Assembly (NCBI GenBank): GCA_007127015.1
Contig: SLAE01000071.1
Coordinates: 1-10,304, forward strand
Reading direction: 5' to 3'
DNA from: Desulfonatronospira sp.
GTDB lineage: Bacteria > Desulfobacterota > Desulfovibrionia > Desulfovibrionales > Desulfonatronovibrionaceae
Length of the DNA: 10,304 nucleotides
How positions within the stretch are numbered: position 1 is the stretch's first letter; every line of letters starts with the position of its first letter. The notes under the pieces were generated by a model that did no database searches, was not told the DNA's origin, and saw nothing but the letters and a program-made list of their open reading frames with translations. The position numbers were made by a program, and so were the translations under genes. This document shows positions 1 through 6,829 of the stretch, piece by piece.

Positions 1-39
<39 letters not shown>

Positions 40-45
40 GAATCC

Positions 46-120
46 GGCGGCATAGCCAAGTGGTAAGGCAGCGGTCTGCAAAACCGCCATTCTCCGGTTC
101 AAATCCGGATGCCGCCTCCA
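46..120 (+). tRNA. tRNA-Cys (anticodon GCA)
   Basis: This is a complete cloverleaf. The acceptor stem GGCGGCA (46-52) pairs with TGCCGCC (110-116). The anticodon stem GCGGT/ACCGC (71-75 and 83-87) encloses loop CTGCAAA with anticodon GCA at 78-80. The T arm is CCGG-TTCAAAT-CCGG. The discriminator is U (117), the known identity base for cysteinyl-tRNA synthetase, and CCA is encoded (118-120). The D arm is short, with a TGGTAAGGC-type loop. It decodes UGC and UGU. It follows the tRNA-Gly by six bases, so the two are probably processed from one precursor. No clear terminator was seen in the 200 bases downstream. Confidence 0.97.
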
Positions 121-318
121 AATAATTTATGGAGCACAACCAACTGACGATCAGCCTGCTGTCCGTAAAATTCCTGAAAAGCCGCACCTTTTCCACTAAC
201 ACGCTGATTCCGCCTTGTTTTTCTGTTGCCTGTCAGCAATGAGCGTGCCGGCTTTTCATACCTGTACAGTATGACATTTTCCTGAACCGGTTACAATCAG
301 ATTACGCCCTTGATCTTT

Positions 319-324
319 GGAGGA
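319..324 (+). promoter_or_regulatory. Shine-Dalgarno site that fixes a GTG start
   Basis: GGAGGA lies 8 bases before the GTG at 333. It is the only good ribosome-binding site near the 5' end of this reading frame. It supports GTG as the initiation codon over later in-frame ATGs such as the one nine codons downstream. Confidence 0.8.
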
Positions 325-332
325 AATTTAAC

Positions 333-1055
333 GTGGATTTTCAGAAGATAAACGATATGGATCAGCTGCTGTCCCGAGCCGGGGAAAAATTTGACGTGGC
401 TTTTGAGCCGGTGAGAATCGGCGGCATCAGCCTGGAAATACTTCAAATAGCTGATCTTGATCGATATATCGAACATCTGGCCGAAACTTCAAACGAACGC
501 ATCGATCTGCCCCTGTGGTCCAAAATATGGCCGGCGTCAATACTTCTCAGCTACCTCCTTCTGTCCATGCCGGAAGGAAAAGGTTCAAAAACCGTACTGG
601 AGCTGGGCGCAGGAGTAGGACTGTGCGGTCTTTGTGCCGCCTGCAGGAAATACAGGGTGACTATCAGCGATAACCACGAAGACTCATTGCTTTTTGCCCG
701 GACAAACATCCTGCGCAACAATCTGCAGAATCAGGCCCGGGTGAAAGAAATTGATTTTCTCAAGGACGAATTGAATGAAAACTTCGACCTGATTATAGGT
801 TCAGAGATCCTTTACCTGGAATATTATTATCCCGCACTGCTTGCTTTTTTGAAAAACCACCTGAGCTCGGCTCCTGATGCGCAGATCCTGCTTTCCGCCA
901 GCTCCCGGCGCAAATCCCCGGCTTTTTTCAAAAAAGCCGGGCAGTTTTTTCACATCTCTTACAAAAACGTGGCTTACGCTCCTCCTTCAGGAGACAAGAT
1001 GTCCTCTGAGGAGAGTGAACAGGTAACCATCTACAGATTAAAGGCCAAACACTGA
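333..1055 (+). CDS. Class I SAM-dependent methyltransferase, METTL21/METTL20-like (Methyltransf_16 type)
   Basis: This is a 240-residue cytosolic protein starting at GTG behind a strong Shine-Dalgarno site. The SAM-binding motif I is VLELGAGVGLCG (about 88-99). It is preceded by the segment LPLWSKIWPASILLSYLL (about 59-76), typical of the lysine-methyltransferase-like METTL20/21 group. The motif IV region reads FDLIIGSEILY (151-161). An acidic residue after the second strand (ISDNHEDS, about 111-118) fits binding of the SAM ribose. Known relatives mostly methylate protein lysines, but the substrate here cannot be read from sequence. The stop codon overlaps the start of the YcaO gene at TGATG (1053-1057), so the two are probably co-translated and may act on the same target. 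Other small-molecule or protein methyltransferase roles remain possible. Confidence 0.85.
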   Translation: MDFQKINDMDQLLSRAGEKFDVAFEPVRIGGISLEILQIADLDRYIEHLAETSNERIDLPLWSKIWPASILLSYLLLSMPEGKGSKTVLELGAGVGLCGLCAACRKYRVTISDNHEDSLLFARTNILRNNLQNQARVKEIDFLKDELNENFDLIIGSEILYLEYYYPALLAFLKNHLSSAPDAQILLSASSRRKSPAFFKKAGQFFHISYKNVAYAPPSGDKMSSEESEQVTIYRLKAKH

Positions 1056-2782
1056 TGATTCACATAGGTCATTGTCCCAAAGGTTATTCCGGAGAAACCG
1101 ACAAAGCTCTGCCTCCGGATAAAACTGTGGAAAAGATCACTTCAGCCTTGAACAGGCATGGGCAGGCGGTTCTAAAAGGGCTGAAACGTATTGATACCGG
1201 ACGCCTGGGCATACCGGTATATTTCAGTTATTACGGGACCAGAGCCCGGCAGATCGGAGTTCCCAAACGCCAGCAGATGGGCAAGGGCGTTTCACCTGCT
1301 CAATCTCAGTGCTCCGCTCTCATGGAACTGGCTGAAAGGTACTCTTATTTCAGCTTCTTAAACACTCCTGACAATTTTGTGCATCTATCCTGGAAGCAGG
1401 CCCGGACAAGATGGAAGGACAAGCTTGTTCCCTGTTCCGAAATCATCAAGTCCGTACAGGAAGACATAACAGAGAGCCGGGCCGCGCAGGCCCTTGATCT
1501 TGTCCGGTGGTCATTTGCTCCGGCTACGAACATCTGCAGCCGCCATGAAGAATACGTGCCCGTGAACTGGTTTAAAAAATTGAATGAGTTCAATGGCTGC
1601 AGCGCGGGCAACACTTTTGAGGAATCAATCCTTCAAGGCGCCTGCGAACTGGTGGAGAGGCACACAAGCGCTGTTGTGGATCTCGAGCGTGCGCAGACTC
1701 CCACGATAGACCCCGGATCTGTTGATAACCCCGTACTCAAGGACCTTCTGGACCGATTCGCCCGCAACGGCGTCCTGGTATGGCTCAAGGATTTCAGCAT
1801 GGATTTTCCTGTGCCCACCGTAGGCGCGCTGGCTTACGATCCCACGACTTTTCCCGCTCTCAGCGAAATAGTGTTTACCGCCGGCACGGCAACCTCACCG
1901 CAAATGGCCGCCGTACGTGCCCTGACCGAAGTGGCCCAGCTGGCCGGGGACTTTCACAGCGGAAGCAACTACGAAGCCTCGGGCCTGCCCAAATTCACCT
2001 CTCTGGATCAGATCAGCTGGCTGACCCGGGGGCCGATGAAGAATATCGGCGATCTTCCGGACATCTCTCATCCTGATATAGGCCGGGAGCTGGACGGTCT
2101 TTCCAGCGGACTTGCACAGATGGGATTTCAGCTTTATTCGATATCTACAATGCAGCCCGACCTGGAAATTCCGACCAACTACAATTTCGTACCCGGATTT
2201 CTGTTCAGGGAAAGAACAAGGACAGTCAGCATCGGCATGATTGTGGGGCGCATTCTGGCTGAAGAGGAAGATCCCGGCTCTGCGGCAGTCAAACTGCAGG
2301 AACTGGGCAAAATTTATCCTGACACTTTTTTTCTGCCTTTCCATCAGGGAATAAATCTGCTCAGGCGCGAAAAATATGAAATGGCCGCTCAGTATTTTCT
2401 GCAGGCGGAAAAGATTCAGCCGGACCAGGAGTCAGCAGCCTTGAGCGTTTTTTACGCCGCTTACGCCCTTTCGCTGCATGACAAATGGGACCCTGCCCTG
2501 GAGCATTTGACCCGGGCTGTTAACCTTGATTCACAGGTCAAGGAATATTTTAATCTGCGCGGAGTTGCCTATTACAGGAAAAAGGAATATGCCCTGGCCG
2601 TGCACGACTTCCAGAGAGCTCTTGAGCTTGACAGCGGATCGGTCATGGATATGGTTAATCTTGGTCAGTGCTACCTGCAGCAGGGCCGCAAACATGCTGC
2701 CGCAGAGATGTTCCTGAGAGCTCTGGAACTTGATCCCGGCCAGAGTGCAGCCAGAAAATGTCTGGAGGAATTAAATCTTTGA
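1055..2782 (+). CDS. YcaO-domain protein with C-terminal TPR repeats
   Basis: The 575-residue protein has an N-terminal YcaO domain (about 55-400) and a TPR-like domain (about 423-565). YcaO signatures are visible: GKGVSPAQSQCSALMELAER (77-96), the Glu-rich segment CSAGNTFEESILQGACELVERHTS (182-205), and GTATSPQMAAVRALTEVAQL (277-296), which carry the acidic residues that bind Mg-ATP in the family. YcaO enzymes phosphorylate backbone amides and drive azoline, amidine or thioamide formation. Escherichia coli YcaO, linked to methylthiolation of ribosomal protein S12, also has a TPR-like C-terminus. The proline-rich PxPxP end of azoline-forming YcaOs is absent. At least three repeats fit the TPR pattern, the clearest at 496-563. 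No TfuA, E1-like partner or precursor peptide gene is visible, so the substrate is unknown. The start is chosen from the TGATG overlap with the methyltransferase, with AAAGG 10 bases upstream. Confidence 0.88.
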   Translation: MIHIGHCPKGYSGETDKALPPDKTVEKITSALNRHGQAVLKGLKRIDTGRLGIPVYFSYYGTRARQIGVPKRQQMGKGVSPAQSQCSALMELAERYSYFSFLNTPDNFVHLSWKQARTRWKDKLVPCSEIIKSVQEDITESRAAQALDLVRWSFAPATNICSRHEEYVPVNWFKKLNEFNGCSAGNTFEESILQGACELVERHTSAVVDLERAQTPTIDPGSVDNPVLKDLLDRFARNGVLVWLKDFSMDFPVPTVGALAYDPTTFPALSEIVFTAGTATSPQMAAVRALTEVAQLAGDFHSGSNYEASGLPKFTSLDQISWLTRGPMKNIGDLPDISHPDIGRELDGLSSGLAQMGFQLYSISTMQPDLEIPTNYNFVPGFLFRERTRTVSIGMIVGRILAEEEDPGSAAVKLQELGKIYPDTFFLPFHQGINLLRREKYEMAAQYFLQAEKIQPDQESAALSVFYAAYALSLHDKWDPALEHLTRAVNLDSQVKEYFNLRGVAYYRKKEYALAVHDFQRALELDSGSVMDMVNLGQCYLQQGRKHAAAEMFLRALELDPGQSAARKCLEELNL

Positions 2783-2812
2783 TATCTGCACCGAATTCTC
2801 GGCTAAAAATCA

Positions 2813-2842
2813 TTGACAAAAAAGCCAAGCCGATCTTATGAT
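2813..2842 (+). promoter_or_regulatory. Sigma70-type promoter for dsrC
   Basis: A perfect -35 TTGACA (2813-2818) is followed after 18 bases by TATGAT (2837-2842), a five-of-six match to the -10 consensus. Transcription would begin near 2849-2850 and leave a leader of about 110 nucleotides before dsrC. The inverted hexamers TCGGCT (2799-2804) and AGCCGA (2828-2833) flank the -35 box and could be an operator or chance. Confidence 0.72.
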
Positions 2843-2855
2843 AAAAATGTGTCAA

Positions 2856-2923
2856 GCAGCCCAGGGCTGCTCAAGTCTTTGAAACTCGAAAAAGGAAGGG
2901 ATCGGCGCTGACCTGGTCAGTGC
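2856..2923 (+). promoter_or_regulatory. Structured 5' leader of dsrC: two short hairpins
   Basis: Two inverted repeats lie in the predicted leader. The first is GCAGCC-CAG-GGCTGC (2856-2870), a perfect 6-bp stem. The second is GCGCTGAC-CTG-GTCAGTGC (2905-2923), an 8-bp stem with one G-U pair. Neither has a following U run, so they do not look like terminators. They end about 20 bases before the AAGGAGG ribosome-binding site (2946-2952) and could stabilise the message or modulate its translation. The second could equally be a DNA operator dyad. Function is inferred only from pairing. Confidence 0.4.
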
Positions 2924-2960
2924 ATTTTAATTTCAAAAATCAACCAAGGAGGTATTAAAC

Positions 2961-3278
2961 ATGGCAGTAATTGAATTCCAGGGCAAACAATTTGAAGTAG
3001 ACGAAGACGGTTTCCTGCAAAGATTTGAAGACTGGTCCCCGGAATGGGTCGATTATGTCAAAGAAAGCGAGGGAATTAAAGAACTCACTGATGAACACCA
3101 GAAGGTGATCGAGTTCCTGCAGGATTACTACAAAAAGAACGGTATTGCGCCGATGGTTAGAATTCTGTCCAAAGTAACCGGCTTCAAGCTGAAGCATATT
3201 TATGAACTTTTCCCCTCCGGACCTGGGAAGGGAGCATGTAAAATGGCTGGTTTGCCCAAGCCCACCGGCTGCGTATAG
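2961..3278 (+). CDS. dsrC: DsrC, sulfur-carrier protein of dissimilatory sulfite reduction
   Basis: This is a 105-residue DsrC/TusE-family protein at the usual family length. The C-terminal arm FPSGPGKGACKMAGLPKPTGCV carries both catalytic cysteines: Cys93 and the penultimate Cys104 (CX10C). The second cysteine pattern separates true DsrC from the single-cysteine RspA-type relatives, and the residue numbers match those used for Desulfovibrio DsrC. In sulfate reducers DsrC receives sulfur from dissimilatory sulfite reductase DsrAB as a trisulfide between these cysteines; the DsrMKJOP membrane complex is thought to reduce it. The N-terminal part (EVDEDGFLQRFEDWSPEWV) is also highly typical. Start ATG lies 8 bases after a strong AAGGAGG site. 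It has its own promoter and terminator, consistent with the high, stand-alone expression known for dsrC. dsrAB is not in the window, which is common. Confidence 0.97.
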   Translation: MAVIEFQGKQFEVDEDGFLQRFEDWSPEWVDYVKESEGIKELTDEHQKVIEFLQDYYKKNGIAPMVRILSKVTGFKLKHIYELFPSGPGKGACKMAGLPKPTGCV

Positions 3279-3299
3279 CAGCAAAAGGCTGTCAGAAGA

Positions 3300-3330
3300 A
3301 AGCGGACCTCGCGGGGTCCGCTTTTTTGTT
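3300..3330 (+). terminator. Rho-independent terminator after dsrC
   Basis: AAGCGGACC (3300-3308) pairs with GGTCCGCTT (3315-3323) around a six-base loop, and the hairpin runs into TTTTTTGTTTTT. It sits 21 bases after the dsrC stop. Read on the other strand it lies just past the end of the glycosyltransferase gene, but the T run there is weak. Confidence 0.92.
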
Positions 3331-3362
3331 TTTAGCTGCCTGTCGTAATCTGTTCCGGTACG

Positions 3363-4220
3363 TCAGGCTTTATCATGAATCTGATCAGCCGTCTGCTGAG
3401 CGCTCACTTGAAATACAAGTTCTTTTATGCGCAAGGCCTCTTCTTCCTTGCCCCGCTTAAGGCATCCGGATATATACACTCCTGCCTTTTCCCGTAACGC
3501 GGTTAATACACCTGCTCTTTTATCCTCAGGCAGTTTTTTCTGCTCAAGAATTTTTTTCAATGCATAGATGCGCCACAAATCCAGACCGGTAATCTTTCTG
3601 GAAAGCTGATCGCTTCGCCCCCCCTGTTTAACCGTCAGGGCAAGAGGCACAAGGCCGACAGGATGCTCCAGGGTAACCCGCAGCCACAACTCATAATCCT
3701 CGCAGGCGGGCAATTTTTCGTCGAAATAATATTTACCCTGCCGGATCAGATCTTTTTCCATCATAACGCAGGAAGGACTGATCATGCACATCCTCAGGCT
3801 TTTTTCAAAAATCCATCCCGCGGATTTTTGATGCTTCAGTCCCTGATTGAATCTTTTTCCGCCCCGAGTCCAGATTTCAAGGGTCTGGGAAATTTTAAAT
3901 CCTGTCCGGCTCATGAATAAGAGCTGATGCCTCAGTTTGTGTATCAGCCAGAAATCATCTGAATCCAATAAAGCCACATATCTTCCTTTGGCTGCAGCCA
4001 GTCCGGTGTTACGGGCTGCTGAGACGCCTCTGTTTTCTTGATAAATATAAACTAAGCGCTTATCATTATATCTGCTGATAATACGGCGGGTATCGTCCCG
4101 GGATCCATCATCGACCACTATGAGTTCAAGATCCTCAAAACTCTGTTTCAGGACTGAGTCAACCGCCCTGCAGATGAAGCCTGCCCGGTTAAATGTGGGG
4201 ATTATTATTGAAACGTACAT
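3363..4220 (-). CDS. Family 2 glycosyltransferase (GT-A fold)
   Basis: This 285-residue protein opens with VSIIIPTFNRAGFICRAVDSVL, the usual GT2 N-terminus. Next come the nucleotide-binding LIVVDDGSRDDT (33-44), NRGVSAARNTGLAAAKG (63-79), the metal-binding DSDD (86-89, DXD type), and the acidic CEDYELWLR (173-181), where the catalytic base is expected. It would transfer a sugar from a nucleotide-sugar to a cell-surface or other acceptor, which cannot be predicted. No membrane segment is obvious, so it probably works in the cytosol or at the inner membrane face. The ATG directly follows an in-frame TAA and has no strong Shine-Dalgarno site, but the N-terminal motif starts at residue 3, so a later start is unlikely. 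No other polysaccharide genes are nearby. Confidence 0.9.
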   Translation of the reverse strand: MYVSIIIPTFNRAGFICRAVDSVLKQSFEDLELIVVDDGSRDDTRRIISRYNDKRLVYIYQENRGVSAARNTGLAAAKGRYVALLDSDDFWLIHKLRHQLLFMSRTGFKISQTLEIWTRGGKRFNQGLKHQKSAGWIFEKSLRMCMISPSCVMMEKDLIRQGKYYFDEKLPACEDYELWLRVTLEHPVGLVPLALTVKQGGRSDQLSRKITGLDLWRIYALKKILEQKKLPEDKRAGVLTALREKAGVYISGCLKRGKEEEALRIKELVFQVSAQQTADQIHDKA

Positions 4221-4342
4221 TTATCTGATGAACAAACCAGTTGATTACCAGGAAACGGCCATAATTAGTCACAGACATACTATAGCCGTGCCTGCAGGAA
4301 CATTCAACCAGTCAATGCCTGAAAAGGGCAAGGTATATTAAA

Positions 4343-5080
4343 ATGTCTTCTGCAAACACTTACCGCGGATACAGAAGCCTGTGCGCTCCTAAAGATAATG
4401 AAAAAGCCTATCAGGTTGTACTGGAGCAGAGCGACCTGCTCGTCATCAGTTCAGTTGATCTGAGATTTCAGATCCTGGACAGACTGTTTCTGGTCCGCAG
4501 GGATCTGATCAACTACATCACCCTTCATCCTGAATTTTCCAGCAGTCTGCATCCTGTAAAAGTCTCCCCCAAGGCCCCGCTCATTGTCCGGAAGATGGCC
4601 GAGGCAGCCGAAGTGTTCGGGGTGGGACCGATGGCCGCCGTCGCTGGAGCAATAGCCCAGGACATTGCCGATCACTTCCAAAAAATCTCCAGGGACATCA
4701 TTGTTGAAAACGGCGGTGACATTTATCTGCATTCAAACCGCAGCCGTACTGTGGCCCTGCTGCCTCATCCTGAAGAAAAAGCTGCACTGGGCCTGAGAAT
4801 TGACAGCCGGGAATTTCCCTGTTCCGTCTGCTCTTCATCAGCCACCATCGGGCACTCCCTGAGTCTCGGCCGCGGAGATCTGGTGGCTGTCAAGGCCGGG
4901 TCAGGAGCTATGGCTGATGCCGCGGCCACAGCGCTTTGCAATCTGGTCCGGGATAAAAAAAGCCTGGCTGGTTTGGAAAAAAAAGTAAGTGGACACCTGG
5001 GAAGAGAAATCAGCGGGGTTCTGGCCCAGTTGGGCCAGAACCTGGCAGTTATTGGAGATATGGAGCTGACAGCTTTATAG
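4343..5080 (+). CDS. UPF0280 family protein (COG2122, ApbE-like fold)
   Basis: This 245-residue protein matches the UPF0280 family. It has the conserved segments VENGGDIYL (121-129), CSVCSSSATIGHSLSLGRGD (160-179) and AMADAAATALCN (189-200), the last resembling the metal/FAD-binding region of ApbE flavin transferases. GVGPMAAVAGAIAQDIADHF (93-112) is also typical. The biochemical role is not firmly established. As I recall, members in methanogens have been tied to sulfide-dependent homocysteine or cysteine biosynthesis, which would suit a sulfidogen, but this is context rather than proof. Two cysteines (C160, C163) form a CxxC. The ATG has a modest AAGG site nine bases upstream. The stop is one base from the dnaA stop on the opposite strand, leaving no room for a terminator between them. 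Confidence 0.88.
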   Translation: MSSANTYRGYRSLCAPKDNEKAYQVVLEQSDLLVISSVDLRFQILDRLFLVRRDLINYITLHPEFSSSLHPVKVSPKAPLIVRKMAEAAEVFGVGPMAAVAGAIAQDIADHFQKISRDIIVENGGDIYLHSNRSRTVALLPHPEEKAALGLRIDSREFPCSVCSSSATIGHSLSLGRGDLVAVKAGSGAMADAAATALCNLVRDKKSLAGLEKKVSGHLGREISGVLAQLGQNLAVIGDMELTAL

Positions 5081-5081
5081 C

Positions 5082-6431
5082 TCAGGAAGGCATGACCCTT
5101 TTTTCAGTGTCCTTGAGCTGCCTGCCCAGAGGTGTATTGGTGGATATCTCCCGCTCCACATTGGCAATGCCCTTGAGCACGGTAGAATGTCTGCGGTTCA
5201 GGCGCTGCCCGATGGTTTTAAGGGAATGATCAGTGTATTTTCTGGCCAGGTAAAAGGCCAGGTTCCTGGCCAGGACATGCTGTTTTCTTCTGCTTTTAGA
5301 GCAGATCTTATCCAGCTGAACATCAAAAATCCGGCATACTGAGCTGACGATCTGGTCCAGCTCCAGCCTGTTTTCCTGAAGACCATAGTTTTGCAGCACC
5401 TGCAGGGCCATTTCCAGGGTAATTCTCTCCTTGAGCATTCTGGCCTTGAACACCAGGTTGTTCAAACAGCTCTCCAGTTGCCGAACATCAGTCTGAATGC
5501 GCTCAGCCAGCAGATCAGTAACCTCTTCAGGAATGCTCACCTGCAGCCTCTGGGCTTTTTGCCGCAGTATCTCCTGCCTGGTTTCCAGGCAGGGGCAGTC
5601 AATGACAGCCATAAACCCCCGGCAAAGCCTGGAAACCAGTTTGGAATCAAGATCATTCAGCTCTTTGGGCAAAAAGGTGCTGCTTAAAACCACTTTTTTG
5701 CCCTGGCTCTGCAGGGAGTTGATGGTGGACAGAAACTCGATCTGCATTTTCTCCTTGCCCTGGAAAAAATGGATGTCTTCGAGCAGCAATACGTCGATCT
5801 GCTCCCGGTACCTGGCCTTGAACAGTTCTGTCTGCTTGGATTTGATGGCCTGGACCAGCTGACAGGCAAACTCTTCGGCTGTAAGATAAGCCATGCGCAG
5901 CTTTTTTTTGTTGGCTCCCTGAGCCAGGCTGTTGCCCAGGGCCTGCACCAGATGGGTTTTGCCGAGTCCCGTGGAGGAGGATAAAAAAAGCTGATCTGAA
6001 GAAATTTTATCCCGGCAGAAACTCCTGGAGGCTGCAAAGGCCAGTTCATTGCATGGACCGACCACAAAATCCCTGAAGTCGTGCCTGAAAATGGGAGCAC
6101 CAGGAATATCGCTCTGAACCGGAAGATGAGCGCGAATCTCTCTTGAACCTGCTTTTTTTGTCAGTCTCAGCGGATCGGCCTGCTCCTGCTCATTTATTGC
6201 GGCTATTTCAAGTTTGGGAGTAATTCCCAGTACGTCCTGAGCCGCTTCCAGAATTAAGGGTTTGAGCCTCTCCCTGACCCAGGAAGCAACAAAATCGTTT
6301 GGAGCCTGAAGCTTAAGCGTCTGCTCCTCGGAGTGGAAACCACCCTGCAGCGGCTTGATCCACAGCTGAAAAATCCCTGTTTTCAAGGATTTTTCAAGGA
6401 TTGTCTGGATTCTTTCCCAAGCGTTTTTCAT
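5082..6431 (-). CDS. dnaA: Chromosomal replication initiator protein DnaA
   Basis: The protein has 449 residues from the chosen ATG. Domain I (about 1-75) starts AWERIQTILEKSLKTGIFQLWIKPL. A short linker leads to the AAA+ domain: Walker A SSSTGLGKT (151-159), Walker B VLLLEDIHFF (214-223), sensor I VVLSST (247-252), the Arg-finger region SKLVSRLCRGF (263-273) and sensor II DVRQLE (315-320). Domain IV ends in the DNA-binding helix-turn-helix ARNLAFYLARKYTDHSLKTI with RHSTVL. It binds DnaA boxes and melts the origin. The frame is open for 48 more codons, but that extension is AT-rich, unlike domain I, and domain I begins at this ATG as in the family. No strong Shine-Dalgarno site precedes either start. 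The first Walker A glycine is replaced by serine. dnaN and gyrB, frequent partners, are not adjacent. Confidence 0.93.
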   Translation of the reverse strand: MKNAWERIQTILEKSLKTGIFQLWIKPLQGGFHSEEQTLKLQAPNDFVASWVRERLKPLILEAAQDVLGITPKLEIAAINEQEQADPLRLTKKAGSREIRAHLPVQSDIPGAPIFRHDFRDFVVGPCNELAFAASRSFCRDKISSDQLFLSSSTGLGKTHLVQALGNSLAQGANKKKLRMAYLTAEEFACQLVQAIKSKQTELFKARYREQIDVLLLEDIHFFQGKEKMQIEFLSTINSLQSQGKKVVLSSTFLPKELNDLDSKLVSRLCRGFMAVIDCPCLETRQEILRQKAQRLQVSIPEEVTDLLAERIQTDVRQLESCLNNLVFKARMLKERITLEMALQVLQNYGLQENRLELDQIVSSVCRIFDVQLDKICSKSRRKQHVLARNLAFYLARKYTDHSLKTIGQRLNRRHSTVLKGIANVEREISTNTPLGRQLKDTEKRVMPS

Positions 6432-6481
6432 GAGTACAGGACTTAGTCCATAATCCAAATCATAGACAAGCTTGAAAAACA

Positions 6482-6503
6482 GTGCTTTTCCCCAAAAAAG
6501 CAC
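6482..6503 (-). promoter_or_regulatory. Hairpin upstream of dnaA (possible leader attenuator)
   Basis: On the dnaA strand GTGCTTTT and AAAAGCAC form a perfect 8-bp stem around TTGGGG, followed by TGTTTTTC. It lies about 50 bases before the dnaA ATG. The short U tract resembles a weak terminator, so it might attenuate dnaA transcription or only stabilise the leader. The stem is half A-T pairs, and no dnaA promoter could be placed with confidence. Confidence 0.35.
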
Positions 6504-6800
6504 AAGGTGTTTCTTTGAGATATAATGCATTGAAATAATTAATAATAAATTGTTCTCACACTGTAAAACAGCCAAAAGTATTTATTGTAATTTCTTCAAC
6601 AAAAATAATGGATGAATAAGGATTTTAAAGAGCTGAATTTCACAAGCAAAATTTTATTTTTTACCAGAAATTCATCTATCTTTAAAATTCTCTATTTTTT
6701 TAAAATTTTAAAAATTATTATGAAGCTTGAAAGCGTCCGGATTCTTTCTTCCGAGACAGGCAAGAACCGCGTTCAAAACCCTGCCCCCGCACGCCGTGCC

Positions 6801-6829
6801 TTGACAATTCAAAGAACGGCATAAAGAAT
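6801..6829 (+). promoter_or_regulatory. Putative sigma70 promoter of the P-type ATPase gene
   Basis: A perfect TTGACA (6801-6806) is followed after 17 bases by AAGAAT (6824-6829), a four-of-six match to the -10 consensus. The leader would be about 75 nucleotides. The -10 is mediocre, so an activator or a different -10 is possible. Confidence 0.5.

Noticed and set aside
262..269. Palindrome CTGTACAG upstream of the methyltransferase gene
   Set aside because: An eight-base palindrome is expected by chance at this scale, and no promoter could be matched to it.
1895..2344. Open frame of 149 codons on the - strand inside the YcaO gene
   Set aside because: No recognisable domain and no ribosome-binding site. 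The + strand frame carries the YcaO motifs throughout.
2791..2826. Terminator after the YcaO gene
   Set aside because: Only short stems (CCGA-ATTC-TCGG) without a T run are present, and they overlap the dsrC promoter.
4241..4284. Promoter for the UPF0280 gene (TTGATT with CATAAT or TACTAT)
   Set aside because: The spacing between the boxes is wrong for a sigma70 promoter: 13 bases for one pairing and more than 30 for the other.
4120..4341. Open frame of 73 codons leading into the UPF0280 gene
   Set aside because: Its first half is antisense to the glycosyltransferase start and it has no ribosome-binding site or motif. The region is better read as divergent regulatory DNA, although no clear promoter could be placed there.
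6432..6575. A 48-codon N-terminal extension of DnaA
   Set aside because: The extension is AT-driven and hydrophobic, includes the leader hairpin, and precedes the normal beginning of DnaA domain I (AWERIQ).
6540..6730. Replication origin (oriC) next to dnaA
   Set aside because: The A/T tracts resemble an unwinding element, but no DnaA-box cluster was found. The best matches differ from TTATCCACA at three or more positions.
6612..6824. Open frame of 70 codons in the AT-rich intergenic region
   Set aside because: Its composition (F, K, I, L rich) follows the local AT content, there is no Shine-Dalgarno site, and it overlaps the predicted promoter of the ATPase gene.
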